Positions 49,899 through 62,900 of a stretch of 64,000 nt of DNA are shown here, one piece after another. The number at the start of each line of letters is the position of its first letter. The stretch's first letter is position 1. The notes under the pieces are model-generated. The model saw nothing but the letters and a program-made list of their open reading frames with translations. It did not search any database and was not told where the DNA came from. The DNA is taken from positions 91,801 through 155,800 of the forward strand of contig VXBA01005698.1 in the NCBI GenBank assembly GCA_013399895.1, given 5' to 3'. The stretch comes from Serilophus lunatus. Lineage: Eukaryota > Chordata > Aves > Passeriformes > Eurylaimidae. The position numbers were made by a program, and so were the translations under genes.

Positions 49899-51502
49899 GT
49901 GAAAAAAATTATTCTTAAAAGGAGCTTGATTAAAGAAAAAATTCATTGTGGATTCAAAAATATACTCTGAACCCCTGACTAATTTTTGTATTCCTGGTTT
50001 TCTTCTCATAGCCAGGAGAAAAGGGTCAGGGCCCACCAAAATCTGTAGTCAGATTGCAGCAGTAACAGGAATTCCTGCCCTAGAATGGCTTCCTGACCAC
50101 CCCAGGTTTCCCTTCCAGGAGAAAAAAGCAGAGATGTCCTGTGAGGTCAGGCACTGAGCTCCAGCTCTGCCCCAGCACAGGAAGCTGCTGCTCTGCTCCT
50201 CTCATCCTGGACTCCACAGTCTGACACCGGCCCCAAAAGGTGTAGGAAGCATGAGAATCCTCTCCTACTTCTTGGCATTTCCCCACGTGAGGAGACAGGC
50301 ACCACCTTCCCTCTCTGTACTTATTTCCCTTCAGGGCAGTAGGTTAAGCAGGTGCTTTTTTTCTCCCTCATTCAACTACTTTCATTTCTCCCTGTTAAAA
50401 TCCCTTTCTTCTGCACGTTTACACCCCCACTCCTGTCTATTATCTCTCTCTCCGTGAAACTCTGCTTTTTTACATTTGCTTGTTCCTTAAACAGAAACTA
50501 GACCACAGCTGTACAGTTTATTGCTGTCCCTCCCTGAACCTATTCCAGATGTACTATATCCTTTTTGAATCAGCAGGAACCAACTCTGCATATGGTACTC
50601 AACGAGATGCAGGCAAACCAGGGATTAATACACGAGGTACTCTTGTTTTCTGTTCCTTTCCCAACAACCATGAACACTCTGCTTTCTTTTTTGATTATTA
50701 CTGTTCTGAGGTTTCCATAGAACTATTTATCGTAAACTCTGAAACTCATTCCTTAGGGATAATAAAGCTTCAACTTCAGCAAAAGAATAAACATGCAGAG
50801 CAGGGACAGCAGCAGGGCAGCAGAAGAGAAACTTTTAAAGATACACTTTGAGAACTATATCCCAGGGCTGGCTCCTCACTTTAGGGAAGTTTACATTAAA
50901 AATTCAGAATTTATTTTTTGTTCTTCCTGAATGAAATCAACTTAAACAACTGCCAGTGAAAAAATTTAAAAGAGTAATGTGGCAAGTTAACAGAGATAAA
51001 TCAGAATACAACACTAGTGCAGGGCAGAATGGTTCAGAAGCCACTGAAAGCTAAAGATTCCTGTGTTTCCCACATCCCAAGTGAGTATTGCTCCTCATCT
51101 CTGCAAAGGTCACCTGACCCCGAGGAGCTACTGATGAACCAGAGCAGCTGCCAAACAGTCCCTGCAACAGCTCTCTTAGGCAAGCAAAGCTGACACAATA
51201 TCTCAAATCCATTCCTTCTGTCCATGCCTTGGGTTTGAAGGCAAGCCAGTAGGACTCCCAAAATCTGGATGGTGATAGCTAATATAGCTTCACTTGAACT
51301 TTAAAGGACTGTTCTCAAAAGGATTTATGATCTCAGCACACCACCATGCCCAACTGCAATGACAGAGCTCCCCAGAGGGCAAGAAATGTGCTGAAGTCTG
51401 TTAGCAGAAGACCATAAAGACAGAACACGAGGACATGTACATCATTTTTAAAAGAGGACTGCTTGCCTTTGGCCAAATCACCTCGCATCTTTCCTGGACT
51501 AA
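49899..51502. other. Non-coding DNA, somewhat GC-richer than its surroundings
   Basis: Local GC rises around 49980-50340 and 51050-51250. A 123-codon plus-strand frame (50480-50851) is the longest gap-free frame in the window that lies outside recognised repeats. Its composition is mixed, with a Q/K-rich end, and no domain is recognised, so chance is the simplest explanation. Confidence 0.45.
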
Positions 51503-51868
51503 ATTAACTATAAACACAAGGATGACATAAAGAGCCGTCTCCTCTTCTTCAATGATGGCTTAGCAGTACACATGCCAAACCAAGCTACGAGTTATAAGAT
51601 GCTGTTAACACTCCAGGAAAGCTTATATGGTGATAAAGCACTTGAAGATTGCAGAGAAATTGCCAATCTGATTCTTACTATTTGAAAAATATCACCTCCA
51701 TTCAAAGAAGCATGCATCTTGAAGTCAGCATTGAATAGCCAAACACCATCACCAAGAGAACAGCACATGTTTGACACTTGTCATGCTTTCTTCTGTGAAC
51801 AGCAGATAATCTTCCAGACCTTTCCAGTGGCACTGAGTAACCAGAGTATTTTGAAGAAGTTACCTAGC
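51503..51868 (+). pseudogene. Protein-like relic with one in-frame stop; faintly Tudor-like (tentative)
   Basis: One plus-strand frame is open from just after TAA at 51500-51502 to TAG at 51869-51871, except for a TGA at 51683-51685. The first part reads DDIKSRLLFFNDGLAVHMP and ends LYGDKALEDCREIANLILTI. The spacing of R-LL-FF-DG and the later CR pair reminded me of the Tudor region of SETDB1-type histone methyltransferases (there FFDDG and, about 30 residues on, CRD). This is from memory and covers only some 45 residues. The region after the stop (about 61 codons) shows no such resemblance. There is no start codon context, no splice site and no poly(A) tail. Decayed coding sequence or coincidence are both possible. 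Confidence 0.18.
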
Positions 51869-51871
51869 TAG

Positions 51872-53109
51872 TAGTGCTAAGAGACTTATACTTGCTCTTT
51901 TGATGGCACATAATGCAAAACTTCTCAGATCAGAGCAGAAGAATATATTCTGGCACAACAACATTCATCATTACAGTAGAAACTACTGAATCAGAAGGAT
52001 TATGTTTGAAGAGAGACTTCATAAATTCACTGAGCAACAAAGAGAACCAATAAAGCTTTTGGGAGAATACTGTGATGGAAGACTATCAGATTTTTTCCTA
52101 GAAACAAGTCAGGCTGTGCTTACTATCAGACAAACTACCTGTGTCTAGATCTGATGGCTGACAACAGTGAATAAATACTCTGTTCTAGTGTTATCTGCGC
52201 AAGCACTGGCTTGCTTTGTCACTTTCTAAAGTTTGGAAACCGTTTAAGCTGTTGGATAAAGTACTGCACATCAATAAAGATCATCCCTTAACTTCTAGGC
52301 TTGCCTCAGCAGATGCCAACCTCTCCTAAATAACTGAAGCACTATCAAAATATAAAGTCTAATAATTCAAGACTTCCTAAATTTTTAGCTTGTCTTAATT
52401 CATCATATAAGATAATTGTCAGGTGTTTGGGAAAAAAAATTAACATGAACAAACTGAGGGGATGGAGGGGCTGCAGCATGTGTGGAAGGGGAGTTCAAGA
52501 AGACTTGAAGACTATCTTACCAATGAATCCTCAGCTGAACATTTACAGAAAATGGCATAGGTGCATCCAGAGTCCAACACAAAACCAACCATATAAGACA
52601 TGAGCATTATCTGATGCATTCATTTTTCTTCGACTTTCAAGAGATTATGTCATACAAGATTATCTTCCTTCCAGGTCATTGACAGATTTTAGGATGAACA
52701 GTACAAGAAGATAGAATTCCTTATCTTAAAATAAGCCTATATTTTTAAACTGAAGAATCTAAAGTAATATGAAGATCTTGAAACTATATCTCAGGATCAT
52801 CCAGTCAGGTGGAAATCTATACCTAATTAATAGAAATACAAAGATTTTCTACTCGCTAGGGAAGCACAAACATAAGATAGTTTCATGTTTCCTGAAGCAT
52901 GGGATAATTTAGTTCACAAATTTTGCTATTGCTTTGCACTGAACCAGTACCACAACTGGTTATTTCCACTGTGACAAACAATCAAGCATAGATACTAATT
53001 CAGTTCCACATCACACTTGATAAGGTTGACAGCTTTAGAAGGGGAAAAATCTGTAACTGCTTATTTGGCCAGATTGTCCATGAAATGATGTAGGCATTTG
53101 CTGCACAGC
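51872..53109. other. Non-coding DNA
   Basis: Another short plus-strand frame (about 51990-52145) is open but isolated. No gene, RNA or repeat is recognised. Confidence 0.5.
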
Positions 53110-53130
53110 GGGGGGGAGGGGGGGGGGGGG
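53110..53130. repeat. Poly-G tract with one A
   Basis: A run of 21 bases, all G except one A. It has G-quadruplex potential and is prone to length error in assembly. It creates spurious glycine- or proline-rich frames on both strands. Confidence 0.9.
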
Positions 53131-56100
53131 CTTTACTGGACAGGAGCTCAGCAGATAGGAAAGCTGTGTTTTGAAACTGCACACCTTGAGATTCAATCCT
53201 GTTTTCCAGCGCAGGTCATACTGAGACAGACCTCTCTTTGTATCTTGTTCCACACTATTGGAACTGCTACTGCAAGTCTATTTGCTCACATACATTATTA
53301 ATATCAGCCTCATGTGTCATCCCCCTCCTAACCTTCAGTCCAGCTATTTGAATTTCATTAGACTGTAACTAGAGTCAGTTGAAACTTGGGGCTGAAAACA
53401 GACAAAATGCAACAATTCTCTTACCTCATTATTAAAGATTTATATTACAGCACAAAAGATAAAGTTTACAAACTTAATGATTTTAAATGGGGGAAAACCT
53501 CAAAAATGTTCTTCTCCGGTGAAGACAAAATGTAGCACTTCTCAAATATTATTTTCTTCTTAATAGTATATTAGAAGATCTTGAAAAAATTGGACCATTC
53601 CTTGAGAAGGTTGCAGTTGCAAAGAAACATAGTTTTCTCAATGCAAAAGCATTCCTTTGAGACCCTTTTTTGACAGGAGAGAATTCCGTCATTAAAGTTT
53701 TCGATGAACATTCCTGAATATTAGTCAGTCTTAGTTAGTTAGTCAGCCTTTCTGTTAATCATAAGTCTTCTTTATATATGGTTTTAATGATTACTACAAT
53801 AATTCTCCTGTAATTTTCTTACCGACTGTCTGTTTTCCCTTTTATCATTCCCATTCATGTACTGTCTGGTGCACTAGCTGTCCTTGACATTCCCTTATTA
53901 GGTTTACAAATAATCATTAATTTGTTTTGTGTTCTGCCTCCTGTTTCAGTGATATATAGGCATGCCATTACCTTTCTAAAGTGTATTCATTATTTTTCTT
54001 CTTCCCAAAAAGCTCCCTACTTCTCACAGAGGGTTCATGGCAATTTGCATTGTACACACATAATGGTGTATAATGTTCATTGCGCCTTCACTAAAGTGTA
54101 TGTTATCTATTCTTTAGCTTTCATAATTAATGAACTTGTGATCTGAGGTGTCTTTCACTGTTTTATTGTTCTTTCTCTTGGTCTGCTTGAAAGACATTGC
54201 ACTATATTGAACAGAATACTAAATTTGGACTCAGGTTTGATATCTCCTCCTCATTTTCTTCCAGGCCTTTTTACTACACCTCCCATCACTGACAAAGCAA
54301 GGCATTCATAAAATATGGGTTTGTGGAAGGTGGGGGTTTTTAGTTGGAGGGGTGGGAGCTAGTTTAAAAGTATCATCAGACTTGGGTCTTTTCTATGCCA
54401 AGAAGCTAACTTGGGATGTCTTGCTTAGAGTCTGAGCAATCTGCTGTGGCTGACTTTATCAAGGGGGACGTTTTCTGGCAAGCCATCTAAGGCAGAAGCC
54501 TAAAAAGAAAAACATTAATCTTTTTGTTATACTTTCCTCCTTCTCCCCTCTCCGCCGAAGGTTTCGTAACTCAGTTTGTATAGTACTAATAGACTAGTTG
54601 AAAATATGCTTTTAATTAAAAAGTTAAAACATATCAAATCAGTTCAAAGTTTCACTTACATTTCTGATATTTAGAGGCTGTATTTCCAGAATTAACTAAA
54701 TAAAAAGACAGCTATGACGTGATTGTCATCTTAAGTTGCCAAGAAGTTCTTAAAATAGTTGACAGAAAAAAAATGAAGAAATGAGACTATAGTCACTCTC
54801 AGCAGTTTGAAGATTTAAGAAACTCAGGAATCAAAGACATTATTTCATGGTACCAGTTGGATTTGTAATTATAAAAAAGAACTACAAAGGCACAAATATG
54901 ATTTGTGGGATTGGTGGAGCCCTCTCCTCTTCTGAAAGACTGAGAATGTTATCATGGAGGTACTATTTAAGAGGACCCATGGAAAAAAACATGAGAAAGT
55001 GCTGTAGGGGACAGCTTGTCCAAAGTTGGGTCCCACAAAAGACTGCAAATGTCAGCCTCATGAAATAATCCCATTGAAGTTTGTACAGTGTTAAAGGCCA
55101 CATTTCACAGACAGCTATCCACAGTTACTAGAAAAGCCATCCTGAAGATCAAAGGACTTTTACCAGAACTAATGATTTTGGCAGAACTAACAGTCAGGTA
55201 TGTTCTTTAATGCACGGTACAGCTCAGGTGATGTTTACTTATCAGCTTGATGGTGGAACTGAACAAATAATTACCCAGTTCATATTTTATGATACAATAT
55301 GTATGTTCGCAATAGATGCTGTCACTGCCCTGGAGATAAAAATAAGACCAGCATTAAGAATTTTTTTTTAAAAGTTTCTATAATGAAGAGAAACAGAGAG
55401 ACCAAAATAGAAGGCAGATAACCTTCTTGGTGATTTTAAAACAGCAGAAGTCAGATGGCATGTTAAAGAGAAAACAATTAGAGCAAGATTAATCTGATTT
55501 ATACTAGAGAACTAGTATGAATCCAGATCTCTTATGTTCGACCATAAATAGTACAAAAAATCAGCTGTCATGTGGATTACAATTTTTCCTCATGTACACT
55601 AAACTAATACTGAAAAAGCAATGGCTTTTTTATAAGGAAATTGTTAGGCTTCATATTCAACAAAAGGAGTTATCTGTCCTACACTCCTAGATTCGTGCAT
55701 TTACCTGATCCATGATGAGCATCCTATTTCTCTTTATTCTACTTCTCAAGGAGCCATCCCTTATTTTGCTCTGAACCTTGTGTCAATACCTGCACATGTG
55801 CAAACCAAGTGTAAAACACAATCATGTCAGGAGTGATAGCATTTCCCACCCACTATGTGAAAAGAATTATGCTGTGTTTAAGGCTGTTGGCAATCTGGTC
55901 CAGCGTGTCTCATGGCAGCCTTTTTATAACACAATACAATTAAATTGTGCCCTGTGCTGTCCTCCATGTCTGAAAATGTAACATCAAAATTAGGCATCTC
56001 ACAGTTGAATGAGATTTATTTCTATTGCCTGTTTCAATTGTTAACACAGTGGAGCTGAATTAACTGCAACTTTCATTTCTTCCCAGAAACAAGTGTTGAA

Positions 56101-59100
56101 AATGGTTAGTTATTGCAGTTTCTTGGAAGTAATATCTTAGAGTGAGAGATTTCTTTTCCCTCTAGTACACTGTATTTGTACAAATGACAAGAACATGCAG
56201 CAGCATGTGGGACATCCTCACCATTTTACTAAGGAATTATATTTGTGATGTATTCATCAGCATTTTCCTAATAGGCCTCTATATTTAGAGATTTATAACT
56301 CTACTTAAATGTTAGTCTCAATTGGAACTGGACAAAAAAATTCTCCACTCAACAAATCTTTCTCAAGTGAGCCTCAAAAAAATAAAAAGCTATTAGACAG
56401 GAATGCACATGCATAGCTTAATACAGAAATGACATTATAACTAAAAAGAAACTATACTTATTCTATCAGTTCATACACCAATGGGAACTCTAAGTTATAG
56501 CATTTGTGTTTCGTAAGAAGAAATAAAAGCTATACAGAAAGAATACTTCATCCTTCCTGAAGGAGGAAATTATTAGTCTAAGTTTTAAGAGAAGAATGGA
56601 ATACTTTTTTGAAAGGTAAATTATCACATATCTATTCCTTTCCTTCAGCTAGTCAGGTCATAACTATCTCTGCTTATGCTAATACTGGGAATGTCTGAAA
56701 TAAATTACATGCTAGTAAGATATAATCAAGAATTACATAGATCTATTCAAAGAAAATTGGAAGTGAGGTATAAGTTAGAATCAATCCACAAAAGATTCAT
56801 AGGCAGAAAAAAAATTCTCACACATCAAATAGGCTTTTCTATAGATTGCAATAAAATGGTTTACAAACCCAAACCACCATAGTGCCATGTATTAACAGAA
56901 TTAAAAATTGGTTTCCAGTAGGAGTAACGCAAAAAAGGAAACAGAAGTCAACACATAACAAAATTCAGCTGCTTTAATCCAGTAAAACTTGAGTGTCACA
57001 ACACAGTGTCAAGGAACAAATGACTGAGGTTCCCCACAGCGTTTCAATGGAATCAAAATCTATTAACTGCCTGCACATCAATTCCTTTGCAATGACCACT
57101 TTAAGTCTCAAGGATAAAGACACACTTTCAAATGAAGTACATCATCAAGCACCAAATAATTTAAAAGGTCATGAAGAAAGTTATGCTTGAGTAGTGCTGT
57201 AACAAATAAGCAAACCAAACAAGCAATAGCTCATCCCCTTCCCCTTTCTGCCTCACTTACCACCATCCCTGCCTTTCATATGCTGGGGTTTGAAAAACTG
57301 TCATGTGTTTATTAAGGTCATGAACATACAACACCTGAATGATCTTAATATCTTTGGTGTAACTCCTGAACCACACAAACCAGCCACACTTGACATTTTA
57401 AGAGCATTGGTAGCATGTATTTTATAACACATGTATAACTTTGACAGCGGCAATACTTGCACCCTTCCTAAACGTTTCAGAGTGGGAAAAAAGTGGAATT
57501 CAGACCTCTTCCATATTCATTTATTTGCATCACATCTTACTGAAGATGACCTCAAACATTATACACAGATCAGAATTCTCAAAGCATAACCTATAGCAGC
57601 TTTGAGAATCTAATTCAGACAAGCTTTCATGCATGACTAACATTAATCAACTTACAAATCTTGATGTAGAAGTTTTGCTTAAGAAAAACAGTAATTTAAT
57701 CAGTGTTGTACACTGCATTCTATTTTGTTCATCACTACCCATAATATTGTATCATTAAGCATTTTTACATAAAATAGTCAGTGAATGCTAAAGTCTTCCT
57801 CAGACATCGTTTAATCCAGCAAGCCTCAGGCAACACTGGAAAAAGCCTGCAATTGAAGAACAGGGATAAATCCAAAGACAGCGTGAGTTTGGAAGTATTT
57901 TATGTTGCAATGACCAAACACAACAAGATTGTATTAATAATAAAATCCTTGCATTGATAATGCTAATTATTCATAGCAAGATATACTCCGTAAGAGGATA
58001 GTCACCTTCTGAAGTATATATTACTGTGGTAAATAAATTATTCCAATACAAATAGAGGCTAATTTACTTTTCCATTACCTCTCTTTAAGTTCCAGTGGAA
58101 TTAAAACTGAACCCTCTGTCCTCCAAACACAATATAGGAAAGTGTAATTCTTCTCTGAAGCAGCCTATCAAATGTCACTGAGCAGTGACAGTGGAGAAAA
58201 TGCTTTCCTGTGGAGTCCCGAGTCATTGGCCTGAACTCCTGCCACATTCTTGCATTAGGCATTTGCCTGCTGAGCAGTTATTTGCAAACACAGCAAGAGA
58301 TAAACATGTTAACCATGGGAAGAACAGAAGCATGGGGAGAACCAATAAAACAAACACAAAAACATGGGGAAATAGTACAAAAACTTGCAAATATCAGTAG
58401 CAAGAAATAGAAACAATCTTCACCCTAGCCCATATAAGACATATGGAAGGTTCTCTTACATTCTCCTTCTAGGGAGTCCTCTGAGAGTCCAGAAGTATTT
58501 GCTCACATTTGGCGCTTCAGAGCTTGTATCTCCATTTCCACATTTTCTGACTAGTCAATTTCTGTTTGTTACTTTCTTACCACTTCAAGTATGAAGCGAT
58601 AATATGCTGATAAGCTGTTCAGATCACCAGCTAATCTGAACCACTTCATATCAACTGAACTCAATTATTCTGTTTTAATTAACCACAACAAGAGCTAACA
58701 CCTTAGACATAAAGACTTCTCTTTCATCTTCCAAGCAAGTAACAGAGTATAAACATTAATAAATTCTGAAATTACAGTTAAAACGGAAACTTTGCAGATG
58801 TTTTATCATTTCAATATGTGCAAATGCCTGTTGGAATAACCAGCATGCCTGCAAGAACTGGCCTCCAGCCTGGATATTTCATTAACAGTGAAGTCAGTGA
58901 TGCAGTAGACAAAATGGACCACAACAACAAAACAAACACTTCCAAAAGTCTGTTGATCAAGTGATATCAAAGAAGCAGTGTTGTCAGGGGGAAAGGTAAA
59001 AGATCACAGGGAAAAGACTGGGGATAAAAATAAGTGAATTCTTTTTAATTTTTGGAAAAGTTTAAGAAGTAAGGTACCACAAAAGCCTACACATTGGTTT

Positions 59101-59886
59101 ATTGAACCCTTTTTTCTGCTTTTTTTTCTCCTTACAGTAATTTTCTACACACCTTCACTGCTACTTCAGGTGTGACTACATGGTCTCTGCAGCCATTCTA
59201 GATCTCAGCCTGACCAAGCAAGTACAAGCTGTAGGCACGTTGGCATTTTCCAATTCTACGGATTTTACACTTAATTATATGTACAATTATGTAATGGTCT
59301 GTTTTACAATGCATTATGGAAATTACAATATAGTTCCATGGAGAGCATAGTATCAAGAAAAATAATCCACTCCTTCTTTGGTGAGTGAAATCTAATTATA
59401 TGTTCAAACCATCAAACATTTGAACTGCATCTTAAAAGAGAAAAAGTTGAATTATAAAGCAAAGATAATAAAAATTAAATAGTTGTGAATGTATTATGAC
59501 TGAGCAATGACTGCTTTACTTAAATCATATACATTTAAAAAAGCTCTCTTTACAGGTTAACATTTTCTTTGCTCATCAATAAGGAACAGCCCAGTTCATT
59601 ACAGTTATATCTACTGTTCCTTAAAAGGCAGCTTACAAAATATTCTGTCAGCCTCCAACTTAATTGAAACTTGTACAGTCAGTGAAAGGTAGAGGGAGGA
59701 GATAGGCACAATGCTGAGGATGTCATTTTATTGTCTAATGCAATCAATGTGAGCCATCATTCAAAACTCAGACTCTTCATGGATTCAAAAGACAAATATT
59801 GAACAGTTCCCTCCCTCTGGGGAGATTAATACCATTCACAAAACCATAGTCTCAGATAATAGAAATGTCTTCAAATCCATTCTCCT

Positions 59887-59887
<1 letters not shown>
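53131..59887. other. Non-coding AT-rich DNA
   Basis: Nearly 7 kb with no recognised gene or interspersed repeat, only short simple-sequence runs such as the TAGT-type repeat near 53722-53743. Frames are all under 75 codons. Confidence 0.5.

Positions 59888-59921
<34 letters not shown>
59888..59921. repeat. A34 homopolymer
   Basis: An uninterrupted run of 34 A, the longest homopolymer in the window. CR1 elements do not end in poly(A), so a retro-copied RNA or slippage would be needed to explain it. No flanking direct repeat or recognisable source sequence was found. Confidence 0.95.
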
Positions 59922-59924
<3 letters not shown>

Positions 59925-62900
59925 CTATTTGCCATTGATAGAAACTTCAGTTTTACTCCTAGGATAAATTCACGTCTACTTAGTGGTTATATTGATTTGA
60001 AATAAAGATGAACATATGCACCTATGGAAAACCACTGGAAAACACAGATTCAAACTCTAAATCCACTGTCAAAACTTGAAGCCTTCTAATAAACATTCTG
60101 TCACCATGGCCTGTATGTCAACCTTAGGTTTCACTAAGTCTGCAAATTAGTTCTGAATTGTTATTGAAACAATTCCACCACAATTTAGAGCTTAGCAAGT
60201 CTCTTAAATAGCTTTCAAATATGCATAACTAATCTATAATTTTATATTCCAAATCTGTGGTCTTGTCATGAGAACACGCAACTGTACTGCAGAAAAATCA
60301 CGATTCAGACGATCACAACTCTTCAACTCTTCCCACGTCTCTCCCATTATGTGAAGGATAAAAAATTATTTCACCTGCAAAAGTTTCTTAAACTGTTGGG
60401 TTTTTTTTAATTTGTTATTTTTAGAAATGCCTTCCAAGGCATGCTATCTGAAAAATGTTCTTTTGAAATTTCAAGTGAGTTTCCAGTCTTTTTTGTATGG
60501 GAATATACTTGATGTTATTAGCTGTAGATTAAAAAATAATCTAGAAATTATTACATTTTTTAAATCATGTACTTTAAAGATTTTTCCCCCTCTTTACCAC
60601 TTTTCATACAGCAGTTTCATCTCATTACATGCCTAACAAGGAACGACTAATGTGGCACCATTAAGTAATTCCTGCTCATCTTTTAATTCTTTCAAGAGAA
60701 TTTGAAAGCACATGTTCCTGCCTTATATGACTTAATGACAGACTATATATACAAAGTAGGAATGAGGATCCTATTCTTTTTGCCAAGACCAAACTCAAGG
60801 CCTTGTGTAAAGGAAGCTGTTCATCAGACACTTCCTGGTGAGCAAGTAGGGACTGAAAGATTATAGGAGCCTTCCAGAGAACATGCTCTTTACTAATTAA
60901 TTCTGATTATTTATAGCTTGAAAGGACTGAAATAGAAGGAAAGTAATTTAAATTTTACTCCTGAAGAATATATTTGCTACTTCTACATAATAAGACAACA
61001 CATTAGTTACACATCTAATTTAGGGACATAATTGGTCATCACCCAGCCATGAAATGAGTTCTGAGAATTAAGACCTGTTTCAAAGGACAACTTTTTTCTT
61101 GTTGGAAGATACTAAGAAGTTTCTTGCACCATAGGAATTACTAAGCATGCCACTGACTTTGAGAAAATATATGCAGAAGTCCAGTTACCCGCAGGAGTAA
61201 AATCATATATGTGGATGAATCACAAATGCACTACCCAAGTCTTAGACAGTGTCATCCTAGGTCAGTTTTCCTCATTGGAAACTGCATCTCTGTTCTTTCT
61301 AAACTTGGTACAAAAAAAACACCAAACAATGTAACATGCCAAACAGTTGATTAATAACTTGTTGATATTTTAACTGCAGAAAATTTTAGTAATAGACAGT
61401 GACAAAAAAACAGAACACTATAAAAACTATGACAGGACTAAAAAAAAACCCAACAAACAAAAAACCCCAATATACTTCTATGAACATTAAGCCATTAATT
61501 AGTGTAAGACAAGCAAAATCTGCTACAAATATACCCAGCAAGATTAGCTGGACCAGAAAGATAAAACGTAATGGCTATAGCAGTAGTTCAGCAATAGAAA
61601 CACTCAGTGTGAAGTGTTGGTATTGAGTGACTTCACCACATCAAACTGAGCAGACAGGCTGTGTATTTGGATAATGGAAAATACCCTATGAAACTCTATA
61701 AGTTAAAATCCACATTTTCTACTTCTAGGAAGCTTTACACTGAATTTAACGTAGTAAGTATCTTCTTCATTTAAGTGAGGCTTCACAACACATTTTCTAT
61801 ATCCAGTTGATAAACAGTCACGTCAGTGAATGCAAAGAATCTTATGAACTGCTTACTGCATCATTCAAACTACTTTCATATCACATGTGAGTGAGCTAGA
61901 TGCTCAAATAGTTAAGCCAAACAAGTTTAAATTGTATAAGCTGAACTTCAAAGCACTCATATCAGGAAAAAGATGTGTTCAACAAGGTTTAAACACATCA
62001 GATTTAGGGGCTGTGCAACAGAGTGTTTTTAAGTTGCAATTATTTCCAATTCAAAATCACGTTCGTCTACATCTATTTTAGAAAAACGGAAATGTGTTTT
62101 GATTAGTTATTTTAATCTACCTGTAGTCCTAAGTAACACATTTTCTTAGCTCTTGAGAAGGCAACTCTTTAGAGAATAGCAAGGGATTTTGCTTCTGTAA
62201 TACATGTTTTTAGTTTGTGTACATTCATGGGCTTTTTATGTCTATTTGAAACACTACTAAGTACTTAAAAAAATATTACAGACTTATGTACAAAACCAAG
62301 TCTAAATGCAGGATGATTTCGTCGAAGAGAACTCTGCAAAAAAAATGCCATTAACTTAAAAGCAAAAATGATAAATTGTATATCTCTCTAATCCTTCCTG
62401 ATGGTGCTAATAATAGAGTATGGATAGAGGAAAAGCAGTTTTTATATACAAACAAATGTATTTTTCTTAATGATAAATTTTAGTAGCTCCTCATTTCAGC
62501 CACATGCAGATTCCACTTACCCAACTAATCCTGTAGTGATTATTTTCTAGGATGCATTTTACTTTGAACAAGCTGAATAATTTCAAAACCTGGGAGGCAA
62601 CTATACAGCATAACTTGCCATGAAGTTTGAAGTTTGTGAGCAAATTACTTCTACATCTGCAGTAATATTGTATAAAAGATTACAGAAGAAAGGTTCATTA
62701 GATTTTCACCATTTGAATACCTAATATGGAATCAGTAAGCACCTAGCTTGAAACCAAAAAACATACAATAATTAATGTACAATAGTAAGCACACATTGAT
62801 TTTTACATGGACTATATTTTAGTGGTAATAATGTCTGGCACCAGAATACAAATCAATAGAAGTCACTATTATGCTGTTGATTTAAAAAAAGTATTAAGGA

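Noticed and set aside
50480..50851. 123-codon plus-strand frame
   Set aside because: It is only modestly longer than expected by chance in 64 kb, has no recognisable domain, and has no supporting gene structure.
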